Assembly (NCBI RefSeq): GCF_027594865.1
Contig: NZ_CP089391.1
Span: 186,001 to 250,000, forward strand
Origin: Bradyrhizobium xenonodulans
Lineage (GTDB): Bacteria; Pseudomonadota; Alphaproteobacteria; Rhizobiales; Xanthobacteraceae
Length of the DNA stretch: 64,000 nt
Direction: 5' to 3'
In this document: in pieces, positions 47,824-56,593 of the stretch
How positions within the stretch are numbered: the first letter of the stretch is position 1
How the letters are laid out: the number at the start of each line of letters is the position of its first letter
Position numbers and translations under genes: made by a program
Notes under the pieces: model-generated
Database searches by the model: none
What the model saw: only the letters and a program-made list of their open reading frames with translations
What the model was told of the DNA's origin: nothing

Positions 47824-48426
47824 TCAGGCGGCGTCGCGCGCTGCAAAGACCCGATCGACCAATCCCCATTCCACCCCCTGCTGTGCGGTCATGAAGTGGT
47901 CGCGGTCCAGGGTCCGTTCGACTTCCGCCTCGGAGCGCCCGCAATGCTGCGCATAGAGCCGGATGAGGCGCCGCTTGGTCTCCTGCATTTCGTTGGCGTG
48001 GATCAGGATGTCGGAGGCCTGGCCCTGGAAGCCGCCGAGCGGCTGATGCACGTGGAGGCTGGCATTGGGGAGTGCGGCCCGGTGCCCGGGCTCGCCGGCC
48101 ATCAGCAGGAACGAGCCCATCGAGCGCGCGGTGCCCATGCACAGCGTATGAACCGGCGCCTTGATGAACTGCATGGTGTCGTACATCGCAAGGCCAGAGG
48201 TGACCACGCCGCCATAGGAATTGATGTAGAGATTGATCGGCTTGTTCGGATTGTCTGCCTCCAGGAACAAGAGCTGCGCGCAGACGAGGCCCGACATCGC
48301 ATCATTGACCTCGCCGTTGAGGAAGATGATGCGCTCGCGCAGCAGCCGCGAATAGATGTCGAAGGATCGTTCGCCGCGGGCGGATTGTTCGACGACCATA
48401 GGGACGAGCTGAAGCATGTCGCGCAT
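47824..48426 (-). CDS. ClpP-family protease subunit, divergent paralogue
   Basis: 200 residues with the ClpP fold. The serine lies in [19 protein letters not shown] (Ser102), where most ClpP have GQAASMGA, and the catalytic histidine is in [11 protein letters not shown] (His127). The aspartate region is [40 protein letters not shown] is the oligomer handle region. It has no clpX or clpA neighbour, so it is a secondary paralogue that may pair with another ClpP ring. Its place beside nitrogen genes is unexplained. GTARSMG is an unusual active-site variant, but the triad residues appear present. Confidence 0.9.
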   Translation of the reverse strand: MRDMLQLVPMVVEQSARGERSFDIYSRLLRERIIFLNGEVNDAMSGLVCAQLLFLEADNPNKPINLYINSYGGVVTSGLAMYDTMQFIKAPVHTLCMGTARSMGSFLLMAGEPGHRAALPNASLHVHQPLGGFQGQASDILIHANEMQETKRRLIRLYAQHCGRSEAEVERTLDRDHFMTAQQGVEWGLVDRVFAARDAA

Positions 48427-48473
48427 CGGCGACCTCCATGTCTGCAGGTGATGAAGTCTGTTTGCTCTTAGTC

Positions 48474-48543
48474 GAGCATGATCTTTTCGGAAAACCGCTT
48501 CACGCTTTGCGCTAGCGCGGCCCTTCGGGTCCGGATCATGCTC
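48474..48543. repeat. Dispersed repeat with GAGCATGATC ends
   Basis: GAGCATGATC (48474-48483) and GATCATGCTC (48534-48543) are perfect 10-bp inverted ends, with CTTTTCGGAAAACCGC next to the left end. This matches a frequent Bradyrhizobium extragenic repeat. Its right end supplies the first base of the SRPBCC stop codon, so the repeat abuts or truncates that gene. Confidence 0.7.
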
Positions 48544-48896
48544 TAGGCTGCCAGCATCAGGCAGCAGTTGGTGTTGGCGGGCTGTGGCAGTTTCGCGAGG
48601 TCGTCGCAGGCTTGCTGGACGATGCGAACGCGGGTGCCGCCGTCTTCGTTCGGCTCGATCCGGAAGGTGACGTGGCTTTCGCGAAACGGCGGCTCGGAAT
48701 CGCGAAGGCGGTAACTCACCTCTTCGCCTGTGACCGATGATTCCGGCTCGGCGCGCGCAAGATCGGAATCCGGCAGCCAGCGCTCGCGCAGGGCCGGAAT
48801 GGTGACGGCGCGCCAGACCTTTGCCGGCGGCGCATCGAAATCAAATTCGAGCACCAGGTTTGCATCGGGACAATCAGTCTTCGCTGCGTCGCTCAT
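48543..48896 (-). CDS. SRPBCC (AHSA1-like) domain protein
   Basis: 117 residues, short for the family (usually 140-160). [29 protein letters not shown] is the typical START/Bet v1-like opening, and [22 protein letters not shown] the second half. The last helix is cut short and ends in [10 protein letters not shown] just where a dispersed repeat begins, suggesting a repeat insertion replaced the natural C-terminus. It follows the ArsR gene by 12 bp; ArsR-SRPBCC pairs are common, and the ligand is usually unknown. Confidence 0.85.
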   Translation of the reverse strand: MSDAAKTDCPDANLVLEFDFDAPPAKVWRAVTIPALRERWLPDSDLARAEPESSVTGEEVSYRLRDSEPPFRESHVTFRIEPNEDGGTRVRIVQQACDDLAKLPQPANTNCCLMLAA

Positions 48897-48908
48897 TGAT
48901 CCAGATCC

Positions 48909-49223
48909 TTATTGATCCATGTCCTTCAAGAGATCGGCGAGCGCTTCCATGCGCTTCGGCCAATAGGCGCGGTAGCGCGCAAGCCATGTCCCGATGGTTG
49001 CGATCCCGTCCGGGTCGACCTCGTAGTTCACGAAGCGGCCCTGGCGCTGTTCACGCACCAGGCCTGCCGCGCGCAGCACCGAAAGATGCTGCGACATCGC
49101 CGGTTGGCTGATCTCCAATCCGTCGCGCAAAGCGCTGGCATTCAGGCTGCCGCCAGCGAGCTTCTCAAAGACCTTTCGGCGCGTCGGGTCGGCCAGTGCC
49201 TTGAAGATGTCGGCTTCGATCAT
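48909..49223 (-). CDS. ArsR-family transcriptional repressor
   Basis: 104 residues of a winged helix of the SmtB/ArsR type (ADIFKALADPTRRKVFEKLAGG, with recognition helix SQPAMSQHLSVLRAAGLV). There are no cysteine metal motifs, so it likely senses something other than a metal. It is cotranscribed with the SRPBCC gene, a pairing in which the ArsR represses the two-gene unit. A perfect 11-bp-arm palindrome sits three bases upstream of its start and overlaps the predicted promoter, indicating autorepression. Confidence 0.92.
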   Translation of the reverse strand: MIEADIFKALADPTRRKVFEKLAGGSLNASALRDGLEISQPAMSQHLSVLRAAGLVREQRQGRFVNYEVDPDGIATIGTWLARYRAYWPKRMEALADLLKDMDQ

Positions 49224-49225
49224 GA

Positions 49226-49258
49226 CAACACATAAGCATGTACTTATGTGTTGCGCAA
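49226..49258 (-). promoter_or_regulatory. ArsR operator overlapping its own promoter
   Basis: CAACACATAAG and CTTATGTGTTG are perfect 11-bp inverted arms with a six-base spacer (49226-49253). On the minus strand TTGCGC (49258-49253) and TTATGT (49235-49230) are spaced by 17 bp, so the operator covers the spacer and -10. Transcription would begin within a few bases of the ATG at 49223, a leaderless mRNA. Confidence 0.7.
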
Positions 49259-49262
49259 GCCT

Positions 49263-50564
49263 TTACTGAAGCGCCTCGCCGTGCTGCGAGATGTCGAGCC
49301 CTTCAAGCTCGTGCTCGCGCGAAACGCGCAAGGGCACGAACAGGGCGACCAGCTTGAGCAGGATGAAGCTCACGCCCGCCGCCCAGACGAAGGTGACGGC
49401 AACCCCATAGAGTTGGATCAGAAGCTGCTGCGGATGGCCCTCGACCAGGCCGGCGGTGCCGCCGATCGCGCTGGTGGCGAACACGCCGGCCAGCAGCGTG
49501 CCGGTCAAGCCGCCGATGCCGTGGACGCCGAACACGTCGAGCGAATCGTCATAGTTGAAGCGGTGCTTCAGCCAGGTGCAGGCCCAGTAGCAGACCGCCC
49601 CCGCAACCACGCCGATGACGATGCCATGCCACGGCGCGACGAAGCCCGAGGCCGGCGTGATGGTGCCGAGGCCCGCCACCGCGCCGGAGATCATGCCGAG
49701 CACCGAAGGCTTGCGCCGCGTCGACCATTCGATCGCGCCCCAGGTCAGCGCGCCGGAGCAGGCCGCAAGATGCGTCGCGATGATCGCCAGCACCGCGCGC
49801 GAATTGGCCGCGCCCGCCGAGCCGCCGTTGAAGCCGAACCAGCCGACCCACAACAGGCCGGTGCCCATCACCGCCAGCGACAGATCGAACGGCGAGAGAT
49901 TTTCGGTGCCGTAACCGTGCCGGCGCCCCATCACCTTCGCGGCGACGAGGCCGGCGGTGCCGGCCGACAGATGCACGACGAGGCCGCCGGCGAAATCCAG
50001 CACGCCCATGCTGGCGAGGAACCCGCCGCCCCACACCCAATGCGCCAGTGGAATGTAGACGAAGATGAACCACGCGACCGAGAAGACGAGATAGGCGGAG
50101 AATCGCATCCGGTCGGCAACCGAGCCCGCGACCAACGCAACCGTGATGATGGCAAACGTCATCTGGTACAGCATGAACAGCGCTTCCGGGATCGTCTTCG
50201 CCGCCGGGTTGACGCTGTCCATGGTCATGCCGGCGAGAAACCAGCGGTCGAGCGAGCCGATCCACGGACCATCGCCGACGAAGCAGAGCGAATAGCCGAA
50301 CGCGACCCAGAGAATGGAGATGATCGTCACCGCGGCAAGGCTTTGCGCCATGGTCGCGAGCACGTTCTTCTTGCGCACCATGCCGGAGTAGAACAGGGCA
50401 AGGCCGGGGATCGTCATCATCAGCACCAGCGCGGTGGCGACGATCATCCAGGCGGTGTCGGCGGTGTTGATCTCGGAGGCCGCGGCATGCGCAGGCGCGG
50501 CCATGATCGACATAAATCCGACCGGCGCAGCCATAACGGCTGCGCGGCGCAACAATCCCGCCAT
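49263..50564 (-). CDS. amtB: Ammonium transporter AmtB (second copy)
   Basis: 433 residues from the ATG at 50564, preceded by GGGGGAAA. It has a signal peptide, eleven helices and the twin pore histidines (GGLVVHLSAG and VFGVHGIGG). It lacks the Ala/Asp-rich insertion of the first copy and is about 49 residues shorter. Its C-terminal tail (SREHELEGLDISQHGEAL) keeps the GlnK-contact motif. It follows the second glnK by 132 bp, a gap that contains copy B of the 55-bp repeat. Its stop codon lies 10 bp from the arsR operator. Confidence 0.95.
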   Translation of the reverse strand: MAGLLRRAAVMAAPVGFMSIMAAPAHAAASEINTADTAWMIVATALVLMMTIPGLALFYSGMVRKKNVLATMAQSLAAVTIISILWVAFGYSLCFVGDGPWIGSLDRWFLAGMTMDSVNPAAKTIPEALFMLYQMTFAIITVALVAGSVADRMRFSAYLVFSVAWFIFVYIPLAHWVWGGGFLASMGVLDFAGGLVVHLSAGTAGLVAAKVMGRRHGYGTENLSPFDLSLAVMGTGLLWVGWFGFNGGSAGAANSRAVLAIIATHLAACSGALTWGAIEWSTRRKPSVLGMISGAVAGLGTITPASGFVAPWHGIVIGVVAGAVCYWACTWLKHRFNYDDSLDVFGVHGIGGLTGTLLAGVFATSAIGGTAGLVEGHPQQLLIQLYGVAVTFVWAAGVSFILLKLVALFVPLRVSREHELEGLDISQHGEALQ

Positions 50565-50635
50565 GTCATTTCCCCCAGCATAGAAATTACGTCGCACGCT
50601 GTGGCGTCGTTGCCCGGTGCGATCGAAGGTCTATC

Positions 50636-50690
50636 AGAGCGTTTTCGAGCGAAGTGGATACCGGTTCGCGTGAAGAAAACGCGTCAAAAC
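50636..50690 (+). repeat. 55-bp dispersed repeat, copy B
   Basis: AGAGCGTTTTCGAGCGAAG, then GGATACCGGTTCGCGTG and AAGAAAACGCGTCAAAAC. It is the inverted counterpart of copy A at 45376-45430. It sits 6 bp after the second glnK stop, between glnK and amtB, and so may separate their expression. Confidence 0.8.
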
Positions 50691-50696
50691 AAAAAT

Positions 50697-51086
<390 letters not shown>

Positions 51087-51284
51087 TCAATCTGGCATCT
51101 TTCCGGGCAGATGGCATAAAAAACTTGCAGATTGAAGCGGAAAAACGTTTGGCCATGGGCGGTCATGTGAACGGCCGCCTCTGTACAGGGCAGCCGTTCA
51201 TCCTTCACAATGCATTTTTGGCATGGATGCGGTGAACCCAACCGTCCCGGCCGGTACATAAGTATGTTTGAGGGGGGACGCTTC

Positions 51285-52190
51285 ATGGCGAGTTGGTTCT
51301 ACGCATCCGAGGGCAAGCAGCAGGGGCCCTATCCGGAGGGGCAATTCCGCGACCTGGTCGCGCAGGGAATCGTCCGCCCGGATACGCTGGTGTGGTCCGA
51401 GGGCATGGCCGGCTGGCAGAAGGCCGCCGAGATCCCTGGCCTGATCGGCGGCGGCGGTGCCCCCCCGATGATGCCGGCGGGCGGCCCGCCGATGATGAGC
51501 GGCGGTGGCTATGCCGGCAGCGGCTACGCTGGTGGCGGCGGAGGAGGATCGCTGGCGGTCGATTTCGGCATCCTCGAGTTCACCTGGCGCACGCTCGTGT
51601 TGGCGATCGGCTCATGCTTCGTCATTCCGGTGCCGTGGCTGTTCGTCTGGTACACGAAATGGATCGTGCCCTGCGTCAAAGTCCCCGGGCGACCCAATCT
51701 CAGCTTCACCGGCAATGCGATGACGCTGGTGCCCTGGTTCTTCGGCTTCATCGTTCTGGCGATCGCGCTCGGCTTCATCGGCAGCCAGCTATTGAGTAAT
51801 CTGCTGTTCATCGTGCAGATCGTGCTCTACTGGCTCCTGATCAAATGGATGGTCGCGAACCTTGCCTCCAACGGGCAGCCGCTCGGCTTGAGCTTCTCCG
51901 GCTCGGTCTGGGCTTATATCGGCTGGAACCTGTTGTTCGCGATTTCGATCATCACCATCATCGGCTGGGCCTGGGTCGCTGCGGCGCAGATGCGCTGGTT
52001 CTGCCGTGGCATCGAGGGCACGCGCCGCGAGATCTTGTTCAAGGGCAGTGGTCTCGACATTCTTTGGCGCGGCATCGTGGCTGCGATCCTGTGCAGCCTC
52101 CTCATCCCGATCCCGTGGGTGTATCGCTGGATCATGAACTGGTTCGCGTCGCAGACCGAGCTCGCGCCGCGCGGATCGCTCCAGGCCTGA
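51285..52190 (+). CDS. GYF-domain membrane protein
   Basis: 301 residues from the ATG at 51285, with GGGGGG upstream. Residues 1-50 form a GYF_2-type domain (WFYASEGKQQGPYPEGQFRDLVAQGIVRPDTLVWSEGM split around the conserved GPY). A Gly/Pro/Met-rich linker follows (55-115), then a DUF898-like membrane part with six or so helices. GYF_2 domains bind proline-rich partners in the cytoplasm. Function unknown. It diverges from the second glnK and is closed by a strong hairpin. Confidence 0.82.
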   Translation: MASWFYASEGKQQGPYPEGQFRDLVAQGIVRPDTLVWSEGMAGWQKAAEIPGLIGGGGAPPMMPAGGPPMMSGGGYAGSGYAGGGGGGSLAVDFGILEFTWRTLVLAIGSCFVIPVPWLFVWYTKWIVPCVKVPGRPNLSFTGNAMTLVPWFFGFIVLAIALGFIGSQLLSNLLFIVQIVLYWLLIKWMVANLASNGQPLGLSFSGSVWAYIGWNLLFAISIITIIGWAWVAAAQMRWFCRGIEGTRREILFKGSGLDILWRGIVAAILCSLLIPIPWVYRWIMNWFASQTELAPRGSLQA

Positions 52191-52198
52191 TTTGAAAG

Positions 52199-52228
52199 GC
52201 TCCAAGCGCGATCCGTCGCGCTTGGAGC
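52199..52228. terminator. 12-bp-stem hairpin between convergent genes
   Basis: GCTCCAAGCGCG and CGCGCTTGGAGC pair perfectly around a six-base loop. It fills the 40-bp space between the GYF-protein stop and the tesB stop. No T-run follows on either strand, but the position suits a bidirectional transcript end. Confidence 0.75.
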
Positions 52229-52230
52229 GA

Positions 52231-53094
52231 TCAGGATCTTCGCTCGCGCACGGAGCCTTCCTGCGCGACGGAGGCGACCAGCGTGCCGTCGGGCTTGAAG
52301 ATCGAGCCGCGCGTCAAGCCGCGGCCTGATCGCGCGCTCGGCGAATCCTGCGCGTAGAGCAGCCATTCGTCGGCGCGGAACGGGCGGTGAAACCACATCG
52401 CGTGGTCGAGGCTCGCCGGCATCATGCGCTTGTCGAACAGCGTCCGGCCGTAGCGCGCCATGATCGCGTCGAGCAGCGAGAAGTCCGACGCGTAGGCCAG
52501 CGCGCACATGTGCAGCGCCGGATCGTCCGGCAGCGTCGCTGCGGTCTTGATCCAGACGTGAATGCGGCCGTCGTCGATTTTCTGGCCGAAGTAGCGGCCG
52601 AGCTCGACCGGGCGCAGCTCGATCGGTCGATCGGATTCATAGTAGCGGCGGATGAACTCCGGCATCTCGCGGAACATCGGCTGCTTCGCCACCTCCTCTG
52701 CGGTGAGTTTTTCCGGCGGCGGCACGTCGGGCATCTTGTCCTGATGGTCGAACGCGCTCTCCTCGTCGGTGTGGAACGACACCATGATCGAGAAGATCGC
52801 GTTGCCGTGCTGGATCGCGGTGACGCGGCGGGTCGAATAGCTCTTGCCGTCGCGCAGGCGCTCGACCTGGTAGATGATCGGGATCTGCGGGTCGCCCGGC
52901 AAGATGAAATAGCAGTGCAGCGAATGCGGCAGCCGGCCCTCGACGGTGCGGCAGGCTGCAACCATTGCCTGCCCGATCACCTGCCCGCCGAACACGCGCT
53001 GCCAGCTCGTCTTCGGGCTGTTGCCTCGGAAGAGATTCACCTCGAGCTGTTCGAGGTCGAGAATCGAGATCAGGTCGATCAGGCCTTTGGACAT
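52231..53094 (-). CDS. tesB: Acyl-CoA thioesterase II
   Basis: 287 residues with a double hot-dog fold. TesB hydrolyses medium- and long-chain acyl-CoA to free fatty acid and CoA. The first hot dog contains VFGGQVIGQAMVAACRTV and LHCYFILPGD. The catalytic triad region is visible as ASDFSLLDAI (Asp), RGLTRGSIF (Thr) and VASVAQEG (Gln). HTDEE and HAMWFHRPFRADEWLLY are further family blocks. Monocistronic, diverging from the monooxygenase gene. Confidence 0.95.
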   Translation of the reverse strand: MSKGLIDLISILDLEQLEVNLFRGNSPKTSWQRVFGGQVIGQAMVAACRTVEGRLPHSLHCYFILPGDPQIPIIYQVERLRDGKSYSTRRVTAIQHGNAIFSIMVSFHTDEESAFDHQDKMPDVPPPEKLTAEEVAKQPMFREMPEFIRRYYESDRPIELRPVELGRYFGQKIDDGRIHVWIKTAATLPDDPALHMCALAYASDFSLLDAIMARYGRTLFDKRMMPASLDHAMWFHRPFRADEWLLYAQDSPSARSGRGLTRGSIFKPDGTLVASVAQEGSVRERRS

Positions 53095-53241
53095 GATGGT
53101 GCTTTCTCGCCGTCGAACCGGACCTCATCTCTTCGAGACGCTCCGGAATGACACATTGGGCCAGTTCCGCCCTTGTTTCACCGCACTGTTTCGCCCAGCT
53201 ATAGTCTGCTAGCAAGACCAAGAATTGACTGGGATTTTGGT

Positions 53242-54462
53242 ATGTCGGTACAGGGTAGCATTGTCATTGGCGGCGGCGCGTTTGCAGGACTGGCGCTGGC
53301 CCTGGCGTTGCGCCAGGGGCTCGGGCCCGAGATTCCCGTCATCGTCGCCGACCCTGCGCTCAGCACCCGCCCGAGCCGCGATCCGCGCGCGACCGCGATC
53401 GTGGCGGCCTGCCGCCGCCTGTTCGAGGCGATCGGCGCCTGGGACGACGTCAGGGGGGAGGCGCAGCCGATCCTCGACATGGTCGTCACCGATTCCAAGC
53501 TGGAGGACGCGACCCGTCCGGTGTTCCTGAATTTTGCCGGCGACGTCGCGCCGGGCGAGCCCTTCGCGCATATGGTCGAGAACCGCCGCCTGATCGATGC
53601 GCTGGTGGTGCGTGCCGAGGCCGAGGGCATTGATCTGCGCGCCACCACCGTGTCGTCCTACGATGCGCGCGCCGAGGGCATCGACGTGACGCTCGGCGAT
53701 GGCAGCGTCATCGCAGCCAGCCTATTGGTCGCCGCTGACGGCGCGCGGTCAAAACTGCGCGAGCGCGCCGGCATCATCACCCATGGCTGGGAGTACGACC
53801 AGTCCGGCATCGTCGTCACCGTCGGCCATGAGCGCGATCACGAGGGCCGCGCCGAAGAGCACTTTCTGCCCGCAGGTCCGTTCGCGATCCTGCCGCTATC
53901 CGGCAAGCGGTCGTCGCTGGTCTGGACCGAGCGCCGAGCTGAGGCTGCGCGCATCATCGCGCTCGGCGACGAGCAATTTCACGGCGAGCTCGAGCAACGC
54001 TTCGGTCTGCATCTCGGCGAGGTGAAGGCACTCGACAAGCCGCGCGCGTTTCCGCTGTCCTATTTCGTCGCGCGCTCCTTCATCGCCGAGCGCCTCGCGC
54101 TGGTCGGCGATTCCGCCCATGTCATTCACCCCATTGCGGGCCAGGGGCTCAATATGGGGCTGAAGGACGTCGCGGCGCTCGCCGAAGTCGTGGTCGATGC
54201 CGCGCGGCTCGGCATAGATCTCGGCGGCGCCGACGTGCTCGAGCGCTACCAGCGCTGGCGCCGCTTCGACACCATGGCGATGGGGGTTGCCACCAACTCG
54301 CTGAACTTCCTGTTCTCCAACCAGTCGACCTTGCTGCGCACCGTGCGCGACATCGGCCTCGGCCTCGTCGACCGTGCCCCGCCGCTGAAGAACCTCTTTA
54401 TCCGCCAGGCGGCCGGGCTGACGGGCGAAGTGCCGCGGCTGTTGAAGGGCGAGGCGTTGTAG
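53242..54462 (+). CDS. UbiH/UbiF-family FAD monooxygenase
   Basis: 406 residues from the ATG at 53242 (MSVQGSIVIGGGAFAGLALALAL). Class A flavoprotein hydroxylase: the FAD GxGxxG-type motif at residues 8-16, the DG motif in LLVAADGARSKLRERAG, and GDSAHVIHPIAGQGLNMGLKDVAALAE near 290-313. This last signature is typical of ubiquinone-pathway hydroxylases (UbiH, UbiF, UbiL). Which ring position it hydroxylates cannot be told from the sequence. It is followed by the convergent small Trm112-like gene. Confidence 0.9.
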   Translation: MSVQGSIVIGGGAFAGLALALALRQGLGPEIPVIVADPALSTRPSRDPRATAIVAACRRLFEAIGAWDDVRGEAQPILDMVVTDSKLEDATRPVFLNFAGDVAPGEPFAHMVENRRLIDALVVRAEAEGIDLRATTVSSYDARAEGIDVTLGDGSVIAASLLVAADGARSKLRERAGIITHGWEYDQSGIVVTVGHERDHEGRAEEHFLPAGPFAILPLSGKRSSLVWTERRAEAARIIALGDEQFHGELEQRFGLHLGEVKALDKPRAFPLSYFVARSFIAERLALVGDSAHVIHPIAGQGLNMGLKDVAALAEVVVDAARLGIDLGGADVLERYQRWRRFDTMAMGVATNSLNFLFSNQSTLLRTVRDIGLGLVDRAPPLKNLFIRQAAGLTGEVPRLLKGEAL

Positions 54463-54510
54463 CGGGCGAATGGCGAATAAAATCTATTCGCCACTCCCTA
54501 TTCGTCCTCT

Positions 54511-54708
54511 TCAATCGATCTTCCGCGCCTCTTCCGGCAACATGATCGGGATGCCGTCGCGAATCGGATAAGCGAGCTTGGCGCTGCGCGAGATCAGCTC
54601 CTGCTTTGCGGAATCGAACTCCAGCGGGCCCTTGGTCAACGGGCAAACCAGAATCTCCAGCAATTTGGGATCGACGCTGTTTTCGGGGCGTTCGGTAGGC
54701 GCGTTCAT
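54511..54708 (-). CDS. Trm112/YcaR-like protein
   Basis: 65 residues from the ATG at 54708, with GGAGA upstream. [21 protein letters not shown] and [21 protein letters not shown] match the UPF0434/Trm112 fold, which in other systems activates methyltransferases. Only one cysteine of the zinc site remains, as in most bacterial versions. It starts 61 bp after the TetR gene on the same strand and converges with the monooxygenase gene. Confidence 0.93.
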   Translation of the reverse strand: MNAPTERPENSVDPKLLEILVCPLTKGPLEFDSAKQELISRSAKLAYPIRDGIPIMLPEEARKID

Positions 54709-54769
54709 TGTGGTCTCCGGCGATTGCCTGCCTCTAGCACAGAAAGATGTGGCCGCCCACCGCGTCGCC

Positions 54770-55300
54770 TCAGGCAGAGACCATCCGCAGGATCTCGTCG
54801 AGCAGATCCTGGAGCCGTGCCGCCGGCACCGGCGTGCCCGACAGGGCAAAACCGAGAAATGTCCAGTACAGGATCTGCGCACGCGCCTGCGCCACCGGCG
54901 GCGCGAGTCCCCGCATGGTCAGTAACGTTGCGATATAGTCGATCCTGCGGCGGTCGATCGCGCGGACCGCGCCTTGCGCGGCCGTATCGAACGCCGCCCA
55001 GTTGCGCACGGCGCGCTCGAGATCGAGCCGCGCGCCAAAGGAACGCCGCAGCAACGCCTCGAGCGGCTCGTCACCGGCGGCCTCGACGTCGGCAATGATC
55101 TGCTCGGCTGCGATGTCACGCCAGCGTTTCAGCACGGCCGCGTGGAACGCGCCGAGATCGGCGAAGTGCCAATAGAAGCTGCCGCGCGACACGCCCATGG
55201 CCTTGGCGAGCGGATCGGCCTTCAGCGCCGTAAAGCCGCTTTTGGCGAGCGCCTTCAATCCCTCCTTGATCCAGTCGTCGGCGGTGAGCTGTTCCGTCAT
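54770..55300 (-). CDS. TetR-family transcriptional regulator
   Basis: 176 residues from the ATG at 55300 ([19 protein letters not shown]). The N-terminal helix-turn-helix [30 protein letters not shown] is classic TetR. The rest is an all-helical ligand and dimer domain. The ligand is unknown. The gene diverges from a row of membrane protein, crotonase and NAD(P)-binding genes, with two matching palindromes in the shared gap, so it very likely controls that row and itself. Confidence 0.93.
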   Translation of the reverse strand: MTEQLTADDWIKEGLKALAKSGFTALKADPLAKAMGVSRGSFYWHFADLGAFHAAVLKRWRDIAAEQIIADVEAAGDEPLEALLRRSFGARLDLERAVRNWAAFDTAAQGAVRAIDRRRIDYIATLLTMRGLAPPVAQARAQILYWTFLGFALSGTPVPAARLQDLLDEILRMVSA

Positions 55301-55319
55301 CTCGGTTCCCAAAATTCGA

Positions 55320-55337
55320 CCATACACTAATGTATTG
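55320..55337. promoter_or_regulatory. TetR operator 1
   Basis: ATACA, CTAA, TGTAT forms a 5-bp-arm palindrome within CCATACACTAATGTATTG. It is a partial match to operator 2, lying 20 bp from the TetR start, and would control the regulator's own transcription. Confidence 0.6.
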
Positions 55338-55364
55338 ACAGGCGGCGCACCAGCGCCTATCTCA

Positions 55365-55382
55365 CCATACACATATGTATGG
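55365..55382. promoter_or_regulatory. TetR operator 2
   Basis: CCATACA, CATA, TGTATGG is a perfect 18-bp palindrome with 7-bp arms, centred 45 bp from operator 1 and 24 bp before the divergent membrane-protein start. Position and shared sequence with operator 1 mark it as a TetR binding site. Confidence 0.7.
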
Positions 55383-55405
55383 GCAATGTTCGGGGAGCTT
55401 TGACG

Positions 55406-55756
55406 ATGCGTGATCTCCTGCTCCAGTGCGCCGGTGTCCTGACCATTGCCGTGGCTCTCATCCACGGCTACCTCGGCGAGGCCAAGGTCTTTGTCCGCGC
55501 CACCATCGAGCCGGAGCGGCTCCGCACCCTGATCCGGCTGGTCTGGCAAGCCTCGACCGTCGCCTGGATCGGCGGCGGCATGCTGCTGATCGCGGCGCCC
55601 TGGATGGGCTCGGAGCCGGCGCGCCACTGGATCGTCGTCACCATGGCTTGTGTGTTCGGCTTCTCGGCTCTCGCCAACGCATGGGCCACGCGCGGCCGGC
55701 ATTTCGGCTGGATGGCGCTCAGTGCCGTCGTCGCGATGGCGGTCGCCGGTTACTGA
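55406..55756 (+). CDS. Small four-helix membrane protein
   Basis: 116 residues from the ATG at 55406, with GGGGAG upstream; an ATG at 55379 lies inside operator 2 and is less likely. Four hydrophobic segments are seen (near residues 5-20, 43-63, 70-88 and 95-114), with a charged loop EAKVFVRATIEPERLRTLIRL between the first two. No family recognised. It heads a probable operon with the crotonase and NAD(P)-binding genes under the divergent TetR regulator. Confidence 0.75.
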   Translation: MRDLLLQCAGVLTIAVALIHGYLGEAKVFVRATIEPERLRTLIRLVWQASTVAWIGGGMLLIAAPWMGSEPARHWIVVTMACVFGFSALANAWATRGRHFGWMALSAVVAMAVAGY

Positions 55757-55789
55757 ACTCGCCGATCCGAGCCACAAAGGAGAAGCACG

Positions 55790-56593
55790 ATGACCGATCG
55801 TATTCGGCTGACCATCGAGGACGGCGTCGCCCGTGTCCAGCTGAACCGTCCCGACAAGATGAATGCGCTCGACCCCGAGATGTTCGCGGCAATCATTGCA
55901 GCCGGCACGCAGCTCGGTCAGCACAAGGACGTCCGCGCAGTCGTGCTCTCCGGCGAAGGGCGCGCATTCTGCGCGGGTCTCGATCTCGATCGACTGCTGG
56001 CAACGACAAGCGGCGAGCCATTGATCCCGTCCGTCGATCTGACACGCCGAACCCATGGCATCGCGAACTATGCCCAGCATCTGGTCTGGCTGTGGCGCGA
56101 GCTGCCCGTGCCTGTGATTGCCGCAGTGCATGGCGTTGCCTTCGGCGGCGGTTTCCAGCTCGCGCTCGGTGCCGACCTGCGCTATCTCGCGCCCGGAACG
56201 AAGCTCGCGATCATCGAGGCCAAATGGGGCCTGGTCCCCGACATGTGCGGCACGCAACTGATGCGACACCTCGCGCGTGAGGATGTCGTGCGCGAGTTGA
56301 CCTATACCGGGCGGGTCTTTTCGGCCGAAGAGGCGCTCGCCTACGGCTTTGCGACGCAGCTTGCCGATGATCCCGTGGCGGCGGCCCTCGCGACTGCGCG
56401 CGAAATTGCAGGCCGCAGCCCCGATGCGATCCGGGCGGCCAAGCGGTTGCTCAATCTGTCCGCGACTTGCGATGTGGCGGCTGGTCTCGCCGCGGAGACC
56501 GCCGAACAGGCGACGCTGCTCGGCGCGCCCAATCATGTCGAAGCGGTCAGAAGCAATCTCGAGGATCGCGCACCGCGATGGAGCCACGCATGA
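55790..56593 (+). CDS. Enoyl-CoA hydratase/isomerase (crotonase) family protein
   Basis: 267 residues with AAAGGAG before the ATG. Crotonase fold: the oxyanion-hole segments VVLSGEGRAFCAGLDLDRLL and GVAFGGGFQLALGADLRYLA are intact, and AIIEAKWGLVPDMCGTQLMRHLA is the catalytic helix region. The Glu pair of true hydratases is not evident at both positions, so isomerase or another CoA-ester reaction is possible. It overlaps the next gene by four bases and lies 33 bp after the membrane-protein gene. Confidence 0.88.
   Translation: MTDRIRLTIEDGVARVQLNRPDKMNALDPEMFAAIIAAGTQLGQHKDVRAVVLSGEGRAFCAGLDLDRLLATTSGEPLIPSVDLTRRTHGIANYAQHLVWLWRELPVPVIAAVHGVAFGGGFQLALGADLRYLAPGTKLAIIEAKWGLVPDMCGTQLMRHLAREDVVRELTYTGRVFSAEEALAYGFATQLADDPVAAALATAREIAGRSPDAIRAAKRLLNLSATCDVAAGLAAETAEQATLLGAPNHVEAVRSNLEDRAPRWSHA

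Noticed and set aside
51105..51130. TGGCATA...TTGCA as a sigma-54 promoter between glnK2 and the GYF gene
   Set aside because: The GG and GC elements are two bases further apart than the strict sigma-54 spacing allows.
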